64,000 bases of DNA, taken from assembly GCF_000516985.1 (NCBI RefSeq), contig NW_006917097.1, positions 1,612,001 through 1,676,000 of the forward strand, given 5' to 3'. Every line of letters begins with the position of its first letter. Positions within the stretch are counted from its first letter, which is position 1. Below, one piece after another: positions 1 to 11,474 of this stretch. This DNA comes from Pestalotiopsis fici W106-1 (Eukaryota; Ascomycota; Sordariomycetes; Amphisphaeriales; Sporocadaceae). The notes below the pieces were generated by a model. The model did not search any database. It was not told the DNA's origin and worked only from the letters and a program-made list of their open reading frames with translations. A program made the position numbers and the translations under genes.

Positions 1-638
1 TCGTCACAGCCGCGACCTAGCTTGGTCGCACTACCACGCGGTTGTAGCTGGCCAGTGATCAAAGTAGAAGTAGCTGGACACGATCATGTTAAACATAATC
101 AAACAACGCATAAGGAAAAGAGAAAGTGGCAAATAGGCTCGTGGGTGTCTTTACTGTGCTGAAGCTTCATGGATTGAGCTAGGAACCAAGGGTTATTGTA
201 TGAAATAGGACTTTTTGCGGCCATGCGAGTGGTGATATGAGCATCCTGGCATTTGGAGTAAAATAGATAGCAACAACAGAACAGTTGTCATGATACCGCC
301 CTACAGCATCTCGCTACGTGTTGATACGTGACAATGATCCCGCATATACTTGACCTTTTTTTCTTTCTCTTTTTCCTCTCCTCTTTTCCCCCTGATAAAT
401 AAATAAGCTCCATATTGTTGGTTACAGGTGTTTTATATGCAGTCACGTAACAGCGAGCAGAACATTTATGTAGTACTCCTGATTTAGCCAAGACCACAAG
501 ATTAGTATTCATCTTAGTCTTCTTCGTGACTTTGCATTAGTCTATTTGTTTCGTTCATGATACTAAGCCGTACCGGTTGGCCTTTTTGTCTTTATTTTTT
601 GAGTGCCTCTGAACCAAGCCTTTGTTGGGATATCAAGT
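1..638. other. Left-edge intergenic stretch, no gene seen
   Basis: This is the 3' flank of the chaperonin gene. A pyrimidine-rich tract lies near 355-395 (runs of T and CT). No open frame here has codon content or motifs that look like a protein. Confidence 0.6.
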
Positions 639-2563
639 CTAATAGTCTTCCTCGCCAGATCCACTCACAATGACGTTGTTCACCTTCAGCACCATGCGGC
701 AAAGTTGTGTTGCCAGCATGAGCTGTTGCTTCTTGCCAATCAGGGGATCAATGACGAATGCCTGCTTCATGTCGTTGCTTCCCTTGTTCATACAGTCCAC
801 TCCCAGCTTGCCGCGAGCCTCGCCAGCCTTGACTTGTTGCGACTTGACCTCGGCCAGTGTGGCAATGGGGTTCATGCCGCTGTTCTCTGCCAGTGCCATG
901 GGCACAGCGTCGAGGGCCTCGGCGAAAGCGCGCATGGCGTACTGCTCGAGACCTGGTGTCTTGGTGGCGGCGTCCTCGACAGCGAGCGAGCAAGCAATTT
1001 CGGCGGCACCTCCACCGTAGACAACGCGGTTGTCCCTCACCAGGTTTCGTACCACGCAGAGGGCATCGTGCAGGGATCGCTTGGCTTCGTCAATGATCTG
1101 TTTCTTGGTTAGCGCCTGGTAATCGTGTAAGCAGCGGGATCCATTTGATCACCTACCATCTTGTTGCTACCCCGAATGAAGGCAGTCACAGCACGAGTGT
1201 TTGCGCACTCCTCAATGACCAACATCTTCTCCCGGGTTGTGCCAAAGGTCATCTCTCGTACAATACCGGCAGAGCCAAGCTTGTCACTCTTCAAGTCTTC
1301 GAATCTGGGCACTATTCTGCCGTTGGTGGCAATGGCGATGAGCTCAATCTCCGGACCACCGACCCATCTTACAGCGGGCAAATCGTTCTGTAGCAGCAGG
1401 TGGTTGGCCTCGTCATCAAAACCCCACTGGCAAATGGCCAAGTTGGCGCCGGCATCCTTGATCTGCTGGATCATCTCAACGAACTTGTCGTGCTCGTAGC
1501 TCTGCAGCTTTCTGTACTCCTCCACTGATGAAATCTCCAGCTTGTGCTTGGTCTTGGGCTTCGGGGGCTCGAATGCGCACGTCAGGATGGCGATCTTGGC
1601 ATCTCTGACCTCGGAGGGCATCTGCGGGTGGGAAAAGTCCTTGTCGACAATGACACCCTTGACCAGGATCGAGTCCTCCAGGGCACCTCCCACCTTACCG
1701 TCGACCTTGATGAGCTCAAAGTCGACATCCTTGCGCTCCAGGTCGGCGACGGACAGGACAGCGTCGACGGCCATGTTGGCAAACTGGTCGTGTGCCTTGG
1801 AGACAATCTTGCTGCCCAAACTCGTGTGCGCCACCTTGAGGAGGTTCTCCGTGTTTGTAGGGCTGAATTCGATAACGTCTGCTATCCGGTCCAACTCTTG
1901 CACTGCAATGTCGCAAGCCTGGTCGTAACCATCTGCGATTCGGATGGGGTGGATGCCCTTGTCGATCAGCTCGGCGGCCTGCTCGAGCAGAGCACCAGCC
2001 AGCACGACGACACCAGTGGTTCCGTCACCAATTTCATCGTCTTGCGACTTGGAGAGCTCGACCAACAGCTTTGCCACGTGATTCGAGATCTCCATCTGCT
2101 GCAGGATGGTAGCGCCATCGTTGGTGACTGTGATATCGCCGTCGGGGGAGATGAGGATCTTGTCGAGACCGCGGGGGCCCAGGGAGGTCTTGACGAGGTT
2201 TGCGACCGTGCGGGCGGCGAGAATGTGTGACTTGACAGCTTCGTTGCCGTACTGACGCTTCTTTTTGCCTTGGCTGCAGAGAAAGGGGAAGAAGCTGGTT
2301 AGGGACCGGTCGCGGCAGAGCAGCACTGATGGGAATCGCGCATAGAAAAATAAACTTACTCTCTGACGACGATGAACGGTCTACCCTGCTCATCCTTCGT
2401 CACCACAGCTGAGTCCCAGTTAGTCGCAAGGCCCATCGGCGTAGCTTGTATATAGTCCACCACATACCGTTGGACATATCAAGATCTAAGCTTCAATGTT
2501 AGCAGGGATTCGGGGGATTTGTTTGTAGCTATTGGAAGGGGGGAAATACATACTCAAAGCCAT
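639..2563 (-). CDS. CCT5: T-complex protein 1 subunit epsilon (CCT5 chaperonin)
   Basis: This is the epsilon subunit of the cytosolic TRiC/CCT ring, which folds actin, tubulin and other proteins using ATP. Five exons on the minus strand join in frame: 2563-2554, 2485-2468, 2408-2360, 2273-1157 and 1097-639, giving about 550 aa, the usual CCT5 length. The first two exons are tiny (10 and 18 nt) and yield the N-terminus MALNLDMSN. Group II chaperonin signatures are visible: [12 protein letters not shown] and TNDGATIL near residue 60-80, [15 protein letters not shown], then the apical domain, and [13 protein letters not shown] in the C-terminal equatorial domain. In the last intron I chose the acceptor that restores [15 protein letters not shown]. 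The C-terminus is acidic and ends GEEDY. It is expected to be a constitutive housekeeping gene. Family assignment is very secure; the two small 5' exons are less so. Confidence 0.96.
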
Positions 2564-3587
2564 CTTGAAGAAGGGTTCTTTCGCTCGAAAGGAGCTTCGC
2601 TGCGAGAGAGAGGAAAAGAAATTGGAGGGGAGGATGAGGAAGCTCTCTACAAGTGTGAACAGGAGCCTGAACCACAAAGAATTGTTGGTGTTCCAATAGA
2701 TTAGTTAAGCTATTAGACTTGCCCCTCCGCGCTGCCTGTGCTTTGCTGCCAAACCACGTCGACTCCCAAATTCTCGAATTTCTGCGGGCCTGGGGCCCCT
2801 GTTGAACCCCCCCGAGAAACGAGGATTTTAGGCGGCGTCGGAAAAACCATTTGCCCCACTATGAATTTCCAGGCTCCCCCCGAAGTCAATGAGTCCTTGT
2901 ATATCTAGTACGTAGTAGGTCCCTAAGCATCGCGATTCGCAATTGGTAAACAGTCTATACAACAAATCCACGTGAAACAATGCTGCCAATACTTGAGCAA
3001 CGTTTGAGAACATCATAGATCTGCCTTAATTACAAGGCTCAGAGTCCAACATTGGAGCCGTCGGCACCTCTGCATAATCGTGTCTCGCTCCGTAATATAC
3101 GATATGTGATGAAATATAGCAGACGCGTCGTTCAGAGTATTCGCCAGCGCCTGTTCATCGGTGATCTCAAGTACCGAGGTGACGATGAGCATTTGTACAA
3201 GTCATCACATATTACTTACATGGTCACTACATGACAACACGATTATTTATGCTGCGGAATTTAGAGTGTTGGCGAGAGCTAACATGTTGGACCGCTATTT
3301 TTGAAGCTCGTGTCTCAGGAATATATCTTTCAAGGTTGATGATTTCATATTCTTTCGGCCCTCCGGTCTAGCTATCGACAAGTTGACGATACCTCTCTAT
3401 ATGTCATCAATATCTTGTAACCCCACGCAGACATTTATTGCTCCTAGTTTTCTTTTGATCCTCGATGCAGCTCACGGGCCATGGCTGCAGGCTTGTTGTA
3501 ATCGAGTGCCACGGGACTTGGGCCGCGTCTACTCCAGTCAGCATGGATACCTCTTGGAGGGAGGGGGAAAACCTTGGGAGTAACCAC
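2564..3587. other. Intergenic region upstream of CCT5
   Basis: It holds the CCT5 promoter and the 3' flank of the next gene. A C-run followed by GAGAAACGAGG lies near 2807-2826. I found no supported gene, RNA or repeat. Confidence 0.5.
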
Positions 3588-4440
3588 TTACACGGCCTTC
3601 TTACCCCAGCTAAACGCATCCTTTACGCAAGGGGTAGTGATGATCTCGTCATGATTCCACGTCTTGTTAAACACTAGCGGCTCCAGCTGCGCGCACCGGG
3701 ACTCAAGCTTAACAGGGACACAGCCGTGCGGGATGTTTTCTGTCTCGTTGAGCACCGAGTAGGCAAAGCGAATGGCCAAGACCTCGCGGTGCTGGAACTC
3801 GCGGCGGCATACGAGATAGGTTCCGGGGGCGGGACCCCAGACTTCCGGAGGGTGCGTCGGCGCCGGGGCGCCCAGTGCAAGGTCACCGTCCCGGTTCACA
3901 AATACGTTGTGCTCCTCGGGATAGTCGGGGTCGAACTCTGTCAGGCCTTGCGCTTTGAAGGACAGGCGGAAAAACTTCTCATGGTCTGTGTAGGCTTTCC
4001 ACTGTGAATTTTTGTTCCATGGTCAGCCAGGATCATCACTTGTTTCTTCTAGCGACTGGCATACACCACTTGATGCAATAAATCATACAAATCTTGGCAA
4101 GACTTACAGTACTACTAAACTCGCTATGGTATACCTGCTCATAGTACACAGCACTTGGCCATAGCTGCGCGACGGCAATATTGGTAAACAGCGTTCCCGC
4201 GGACTGATACCCGAACCACCAGGTCGAGAGCTGCGAGCTTGAGTCCGGCAAGCCAGGGAGGATACGATCATAGTCGCGGTCGGTGAAATCAGGAAATTCG
4301 CCGTTCTTGGCGATCCGGATGCGGTACGCCTGTTCGTAGACGAACTCTGGGTCGCTACGAATTCCGAGCCCGGAAGGAACCACGGCACCGGCAGCCAGCC
4401 CGGATATGCCGGCGACGGCAATGAGATGTTGAAGACGCAT
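3588..4440 (-). CDS. Secreted protein of unknown function
   Basis: Two exons, 4440-4108 and 4001-3588, with a clear GTAAGT donor and CACAG acceptor, encode about 248 aa. The N-terminus MRLQHLIAVAGISGLAAGAV looks like a signal peptide cleaved near an AVVPSG site, so export is inferred. The mature part is rich in aromatic residues (WWFGYQSAG, VYYEQVYH). It has four cysteines, all in the C-terminal half, one N-glycosylation sequon (NKT) and no membrane segment. I recognise no domain. An in-frame ATG lies further upstream, but the chosen start puts the signal peptide at the N-terminus. The stop follows KKAV and overlaps a GTAAGT, so an extra 3' intron extending the protein cannot be excluded. It lies in an accessory stretch with other secreted or membrane proteins. 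Confidence 0.72.
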
Positions 4441-5056
4441 TATGTCTAATTTGAATTTGCAACGAATGTGAGACTCGTCTCTTGTGGTTCTCGCAGAACA
4501 GAACAAAAGCAGATGGTGAATTCGCTTACAATCATCATGGACAAAAAAGGCGCCGAGCCTTTAGTATATGGTGAATTGCTGATGAACTGCGCTGACCGAT
4601 CACATATACCCTTTGCGAAAGCGACATCTCGCTACCATTATACAGAATGCCTTGGAGGATTCAACTAAAATTAATTGACTTGGCATGCATATTCGTATCT
4701 GCATAAGCTCGGTAAAAATCCTCTATTGGACCATGGATGTTCGGATCCTTCCCGACTAACCGCTAAAGAAACATTGATAATGGGACTTTATGACCTTGTT
4801 GCTGATGGGACGTCTGATCTAGCCTGGGCTTTGGTTGGTCAGCACTTGAGTTCCTTGCAGCTGCCAATGTGCATCAAATATTTCCAGTCACTAGGCTACA
4901 TTCAAGCTTAAATCAGCCTCGCCCTGTTCATTAGGGGGATGTATATTGCAACATCCTTGCTCTCAGACAGGTAGGCTACTGCAAGAAAACTCTCCTGGCC
5001 TTTTCATATGGAATGAATCATGTCGATCTAAATACAATAACGCGTGATGTACAGGC
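4441..5056. other. Intergenic region, nothing recognised
   Basis: It is the 5' flank of the secreted-protein gene and the 3' flank of the DUF3176 gene. The two frames open here (near 4468-4668 and 4675-4911) have no signal, domain or splice partner. Confidence 0.5.
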
Positions 5057-6813
5057 TCAATAACTGCTGACTGCTCCTTTTGTTCTTTTTGTCAATTTTT
5101 CCAGTTCTTTTACGCTTTGGACTTTTGATTGCAGGACAGCCGCTGGACCGCCGTTGAAAGTGACATCATGATACAAAAAGGCCGTGACTGATGACTTCCA
5201 CAGCGGTCTCCTGTCAAAGCTGCGGACGATGGTGCTCAGCAGCAGCACCAGTGCCGCTGCTAGGACTACAAAGGGGAGAGACATCCATTGCCAGTTGATC
5301 CGCACATAGGTCTCCGTCTGGACAGTCAGTCCCTCCGCCGTCAAGTTGAAGCCGGAGCGCAGCTGATCCGTCATGCTCGTGGCCAGGCCGTCAAACAGCT
5401 TTGACAAATCTGCCTTGCGCAGCACGGCGCTCATGCCCGTGTCATCGTCGGGGTAACTTTCCCCGGAATAAGTGGTACCGCTGAACCTGTCGGACGTGAA
5501 CAGGTTGTTGATGGCCTTGAGATCTCTTCCTTGTACCGTCAGCGATGGCAGACCAGACTTGTTGAAGGTGAGCTCCGTGCCGAGGATTGTGCCCGAAGTC
5601 AGCGGAATGGCTATCGGAACACCGATAAAGTCGTTACCGGATGTAGAGATGTCCGAGTAGTTGTACGCTGCGACTCTAATGCTGCACTCGTACACATTCC
5701 AACCGTCGGGATAGATGCCAACGTCGGCGCTGTTGACATTGTCAATCGTTGCGTTGACGAGGGCAACTCGAACGAATTCAGAAGAGATGGATGTTGGCTC
5801 TGTATAAGGCATGCCCTTTTCAACCGCTTTCAAAAGATCCAGCGCTTCGACTTGAGCTAGGGTCAGGAAGCTTGTCTGTGAGTAGCCCACATGGATAGAG
5901 ATGTTGCCCGGTGTCGTCATGTTGTACCATATTGGCCCATTCTCGTCGATCTCAACTCTGGTCGCCTGTGTCTCGGCGGTCACGTCGGCACAGTCGGCTG
6001 CGAAACCGAGTGATATGTAACTATCTGGCCAGACACACTGCGAGGGACAATTGAAGACGGGCTGTGTACTGACATTGTACAATGCCTTGTAGATGGCCCC
6101 TTGCATACTGGTATCGATCGTAGATGCTGCGCCCACCGCTTGTCAGTTTCCATTGTGAGGGAAGACAGGGGCTAGCAAGATCAATACATACTCTCCACCG
6201 TAAGACCACCATTGGTGGCTTGGGTAAGTACACCGCTATCGTACATGTGAGTGTAGCCGAATGATGCTTTCCCATCATTGACCTCTACAGGTCTCGTCCC
6301 ACTCACATCGACCACCAACTGGCCAAAGGTATCAACTCCCAATGCGAGGAGTGTTGCGAGGGCTCCTATGGCAACAGCGAAACCAATTTTGAACCCAGTT
6401 AGGTATAAGAGACCGAGTGCTCCCATGGGCCCTCTACTGGCCTCTTCGAAAAGGTCCAGGTCTCTCAACTTCTTTGGAGACTTTGCAAGATGAAACCATT
6501 TTGACTGGGCCAGACAAGCTCCAACCGAAAACATGGCGGCGGCTTTCGAGGCAGTAATGAAGAGAGCAACTGTGGCGTTGATGCTCATGATAAATGTCCA
6601 TTTTGACAGTGGCTGATCCTTCATCATGACCAAAATGACCACGACAGCAGCCAGACATCCAAAGCAGGCCAACAGTGATAAAATCTCCCATATCCATCCC
6701 AGAATCGGGCGACGGTTTGGCTCAAAGCTCTGCTGAGGCTCAAAGCTGCCATGTTCTTGTACTGGAACATAACGAGTATGGACCATCGGTACTGATGATT
6801 GTTTCATCATCAT
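5057..6813 (-). CDS. DUF3176-type multi-span membrane protein
   Basis: Two exons, 6813-6192 and 6138-5057, join in frame across a 53-nt intron and encode about 567 aa. Three hydrophobic spans lie in the first 170 residues (WEILSLLACFGCLAAVVVIL; a segment around SINATVALFITASKAAAMF; LTGFKIGFAVAIGALATLLA). A large, probably extracytoplasmic region follows, with many N-x-S/T sequons. A single C-terminal span (PFVVLAAALVLLLSTIV) ends in a short basic tail. The order, the LSKWTFIMSINAT block and the FEEASRGPMGAL motif between spans 2 and 3 match the fungal DUF3176 family, whose function is unknown. The start could equally be either of the next two methionines (MMMKQSS). It is likely in the plasma membrane; no role can be deduced. 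Confidence 0.82.
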
Positions 6814-7819
6814 TGCAAATAAATCATCCAAGAAATGATGGTATTGAAGCAAGAAGAAAGTCAAAATTCCTTCAGGAGTTACTTGAAAAGGTTGTGGCTA
6901 TTCAGCCGATTTTGCATCCTTCTTCTCGTGGTTCAGCTGCAGACCTATAATTAGAAATTGGGGGCCACTCCTGCGCTTGGCGGACAAGAACCCCTCCGGC
7001 ACGGATTGAGCGTTCTGATATGATGATGATGATGCCGACAAATCACTCCTCAAACACGCAACAGGTGTAGAGGCCCGAAACCTCAGCTTTATGGTCATTT
7101 GCGCACAATTTAAAATTGAAACCATCAAACTCTTTATTCAGCTTTGTTTAGGCAACCAGCTTCCAAAAATCAGATAGCTGATGAAGTTTTGCTTCAAGTC
7201 GAACTCAGTCATAGTAGTAAACACTGAATAGTACCTAGCTAAGCGCTCAAGGCGATAGAGAAGCCCAGAAAAGTGGGTTGAAATACAGGGACAAATTTCA
7301 ATTGGCCAGACCTGTAAGTGCTAGGGAGTTAGCCCCTGGGTTAGCTTGCTGGTCCCAGCATAGTAGAAAAAGAAGAAGAGGGCTGGCCACCCAAGCCACT
7401 TCAATAAACATGCGATCATAATTGATAGTCGATACGTCAAATCTGATGAGTTTAACAAGTCCCCGGTGTTGGATTTAACCACAAAGGGCCAACAGCAGTC
7501 CGAGTCGGCAGGACAGTCTACCGATTCTGTAATGCAGCTTGCTTTACTTTAGTGCATTGATATAATAATTTCCTTCTTCGATTTTGCGATACTCTGCAGC
7601 TGATTGTTGAAGAATAGGCAGTATAACATGGGGAGACAAAGTGAATGTCATCATGTCTGTACAGAGTTCTTGAAAATTATTCCAAATCCAACCATAAAAG
7701 TTTGAGCGCTAGAAAACGTGACATCTAAAATCCCAAAGTAACATGTAGTAAATGTTAAAATATGTCAAGATAACAATTTCTGCTGTTTGCTTCCGTCCTG
7801 GCAATGTCGTTTATTCATT
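6814..7819. other. Intergenic region, AT-rich, nothing recognised
   Basis: It separates two minus-strand genes. Sequence is AT-rich, especially 7550-7770, with no convincing coding frame, RNA or repeat. Confidence 0.5.
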
Positions 7820-8256
7820 TCAGGCACCAAGGCAATGTTGGCTGAAATCAGCATAACAATCAACCACATCAACCGTCATTACTTCGGGCGGACAGGTGAA
7901 AGTGGTAGCCGTGACGCAAGGTGGGTAACAGCTAGAGTTTTCGCTTGTCAGTGGTATTCCTTTTCTTGCTTCTACAACCCAAACACTGCCCGGCGAAGAT
8001 GAACAACATACTTGGACACGAATGTCATGACATCTTTGCAGATCTTGTATTGATAGTAACAATTCGAGCTGGTGGTGGAGCAATCACAAGCTGCCGCCAA
8101 GTCGCTCGTGGAAGAAGGTGCTTCGGTAACGGTTGGTGTCGTGGTGCTGTTGAGCAGAGCGACTTGACCTGTCCCTGTCGACGTGTTGTTGCTCACTTTT
8201 GCAGCTACAAGCCCGATCCAACAAGCAAGAGCAAGTTTGAGATGAATCATTATCAT
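7820..8256 (-). CDS. Small secreted cysteine-rich protein
   Basis: Two exons, 8256-8012 and 7943-7820, are joined by a 68-nt intron with GTATGT and ACAAG signals. They give about 122 aa. The start MIMIHLKLALACWIGLVAAK is a typical signal peptide. A Ser/Thr-rich segment (STTTPTVTEAPSSTSD) follows, then a compact C-terminal part with nine cysteines, including CDC, YYQYKIC and SSCYPPC. Cysteine density and size are those of fungal effector-like small secreted proteins; the family is not recognised. The second exon adds five of the nine cysteines, which supports the splice. An odd cysteine count would leave one unpaired or point to a dimer. No function is assigned. The start could also be the third codon. 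Confidence 0.68.
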
Positions 8257-9509
8257 CGTGAGTGAATATGTTGAGGCGTACAAGTTTTCGGGTTGGTGAG
8301 TTAGGAAATCTGATCGACTCCTCGTGCACCGAGCATTTGGCGTTGATCCCAAGACACGTCCGCGATGGCAAATCAAGATGCAGATTACCAGGCTTTTGAC
8401 AATAATTGGATGTTTCAGCCGTGTCTCCGAGGAGACAAAGGTCACGACTCGCAAATGGTGTCACGGGCAATTTAAGTGTATTCAGACAATCATCTTAAAT
8501 TACATGGAAGAGAGTAAAAGAGGTCTCCAAAGATATTCCTCGGTAATTCCCAAGGGGTTCGATAAGTGGTACGGAGAATAAAAATCTACTTCTTGTGTTT
8601 GCAATCTAGTGGCACCTCATGCATGTTGGTTCCCGGACATTATGAACACCCCATCCCTTGCAGAGACAGTTTAGCTGGTAGCAAGGGCAGAAAACGACGG
8701 TACCATGGCCGGATGATGGCTGTAGTCATGGCATCGGATTCGGGGGGAAGTTGCTGCATTTTCTATTGCTAGAGTTTGTGGTCTTGCGCCGATCACGAGT
8801 TTGTGGGTATTGATTAGGTTTCTCGCAACATATGCAAGCACTGTTTATTGAATTTTACTTTGCCTACATTTGGAAATTTCTGCCCATCCCAAGCCGGTTT
8901 TCTTCATTCAGCTAAGCCTAACACGGCATGTTTGTCTCACAATATGATCTTGGAGAATCAATTTTAGGTGTAGCAACATTGCAATTGCGATGGACACCAT
9001 GTAATGTTGTTGTTGTTGCTCGCATGCGCCACAGCCACCAAGACTATGTAGCAATCAACTGCCATGAATGTAAAGGAGTTCCAACGGTCCCCAACCCAGC
9101 TTAATGACTGCTCCCATAATGTATGTTGATACACCAAGATATCTCACAAGATGCATCTACGAAAGAGTATTCCTTTGAAGACTCGCACCACGTCATCAGT
9201 CAGAGCCAGCGTATACAAATCGTTACCGTACCTGAAGATGCAGTAGCCTGTAGTCCATTGCGGACAAGGTGAGCGAAGCCCGAGCCGCAGGGTAGATGAG
9301 CAAATATCGGCCAGGGGCATCTCCTGGAGAAAGGCTTTAAAGCCAACGAATTTCTCTTACGCCTGGTCTTTCTCAAATGCAAGGACTTGAGGCTAGGCAA
9401 GAGGGGCATCCGATAGCACCTAGACTTCGGTTCATGAATATCACAACTCACGACTTGTTTTGCGCACAGCCAAGTCAGCCCAAGCACATTGTCCTACCTT
9501 CCCTACAGA
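8257..9509. other. Intergenic region, nothing recognised
   Basis: It contains the promoter of the small secreted protein and about 1 kb of low-information sequence. A minus-strand frame at 9200-9487 is open but has no protein-like features. Confidence 0.5.
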
Positions 9510-10264
9510 ATGGCGTCACAAGACCAGCCAACGGTGCATAGCCGCTCACCCCACTTTCAGAAGGCTGTGAGAAAACTCTCTCATGAATGGGGGTTTCGTG
9601 CTCGTGGTTAGTGCCAAGACGCTGCTCGGCGCGCATTGGGCCGACGCGCTGGAGGCACTCGGTACGCGCATACTGTGCAGTCAGGACTCACAAGCCGAGT
9701 TTCAGCCAAGCACCCTCGCAATTCCCGCAGTACATCTTGAGAATGTCGGCTATGATACGACCCGCGAGGCTTTTGTCCAATGGATCCGTGATCACGATGA
9801 CATGGCAGGTGGGCGACGATGGGCGTGCGTGGGGATCGGATGTGCGACGAGATGTATTCATTGTCGTTGACGAACAAGCGCTCGAGTCCCTGCTCACCGA
9901 TGACCCAGATACGGCATGGGCCACTGTCTTTGACGCGCAGTACTCGAGCCACGATGGAAGACCCGAGTACCCCGGCTGGATGCGCTGTCGGGCCTGGGCG
10001 TTGGTGGAGTTATGGAAAGACTTGGACGCTGTAGACGAGGGCATGTCAGAATTGTGCCCTCCAAGGCATCATTCCGGTCAGATACTGTTGTATGGCGGAG
10101 GGCCGGGTGATACACTTCTCGAGATTGAGAGTCCTCTCCGGGACGGTATGATGCATTACCCACGCGGTACATGCAGAGGGGTGATGGAAGGCACGCAAAG
10201 GGGCGCAATAGGTGCGACAATGCCAGGCTCTAACGGGGAGCACCCGGAGACCGTCTCCCGGTAA
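9510..10264 (+). pseudogene. Probable frameshifted gene relic, family unknown
   Basis: Three successive protein-like segments lie on the plus strand in three different frames. The first starts at ATG 9510 (MASQDQPTVH...HEWGFRARG) and stops at once. The second runs from about 9608 to 9810 (GAHWADALEALGTRI..., AFVQWIRDHDDMAG). The third runs from about 9812 to 10264 (DVFIVVDEQALESLL, YPGWMRCRAWALVELW). The frames meet end to end without a usable intron between them: the first gap would need an intron of about 12 nt. This suggests a gene broken by two small indels. GC content is higher than in the flanks. I do not recognise the family. A sequencing error, or chance open frames in GC-rich DNA, are alternatives. 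Confidence 0.38.
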
Positions 10265-11474
10265 TTCAATTTGGTATTGTATATATCATCCGTACGAGAA
10301 TCGTATTCGCTCGTATTCGCTCCGCAAGCGCATGTAGGATAATCAACTTGACAATGAAACAAGAATAAGCAGCTGGGCGGTGGTTTCAATGACTAAGAAT
10401 GTGATCATGTTGCAACTTCTACTACCCTTGAAGAATGTGTAGAGAATATAGTCTCAGCTTTGGAAGTGCTTATCGGAAATCTTTGAGGACATTACTCAGG
10501 TATGCTTAACTTATCCTTCAATTACGTTTAGATTGAATACCTTTTTTTTTTTCATGCCGTTATTTATACAAGAAAGCTCTAAGCATGCTTCAAACTTGGG
10601 ATATCGTGCGAAGGGTCTGGAAAAAAAGTTTTGTGTACTAGAGTGAAGAAGCAGTAATCATAGAGTCACAAGCCGCGCGGTCCAAAGAAAGGACACGTTA
10701 TCATGAGAGTTTATACTATACATCTGCGATTATCGATTCGCACTTGCAGGTTATCTCGTACCGTCCACGGCGTCGACGTCGGTATAGGCGCCCATAAATG
10801 CTACTCGTTCTTCATTGCAACGATCAAGTTCAGCAAGACTACCTAGCCAAGAGCCCAAGATTTACACAGTCGATGATGCGAATCTCCAACTGGCGGCGCT
10901 CTTTAGCCGGTACTCAATGCACCTTTCCCCATCTTCCCCATGTCTCGCTCAAGCAACATGCTGGATAATTTTCCGTATGCAGTCATTATTGGCCCGCATG
11001 GGCAATGTGCGGCAACTCCACCGAATGGTCGACCAGATTGATCACACACAACTACCGAATTCAATCGAAATCATACCTACATAACCGGGTAAGCTGAAGA
11101 CGCTGGGAAACGGATCTCATAGTGGATCAATGAACATTGCAGAACGCCTAGTTAGTCCCCCGATGCGGTAATGAATCGTTGCACATGTTTTTTCCAAGCA
11201 GACTCCATACAATCCGCGTTACTCCACCAATGGCTGAAAAGAGCAATGTAGCATAGAAATTGACGCGGAGATTTGGCCTCCTCGTTTACCTCTATAGAGC
11301 AACGAGCATTGACTGTGATTGGTGCGCGTGCCATGTTCTCTCTTTTTGACTTGCTCTTCTTGACCCGCCAGCTCTGTATAAAGGATCTTCATCAAGGACA
11401 TGGAGAAAATAGTAAGAAACTTGAGACAGCATCTACATTTGGTCTGAGCAATTATTCACAACGAATGATTCAAC
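10265..11474. other. Intergenic region with GH43 promoter
   Basis: A T-run lies near 10541-10552. The direct repeat TCGTATTCGC occurs twice in a row near 10302-10321. The final 100 bases carry the TATA element of the GH43 gene. No gene is supported; the frame at 10815-11084 has no recognisable feature. Confidence 0.5.
11377..11382 (+). promoter_or_regulatory. TATA box of GH43 gene
   Basis: TATAAA lies about 93 nt upstream of the start codon at 11475, a normal distance for a fungal TATA element. Seen directly; function is inferred. Confidence 0.5.

Noticed and set aside
603..1112. Long plus-strand frames over CCT5
   Set aside because: They are antisense shadows of conserved chaperonin exons.
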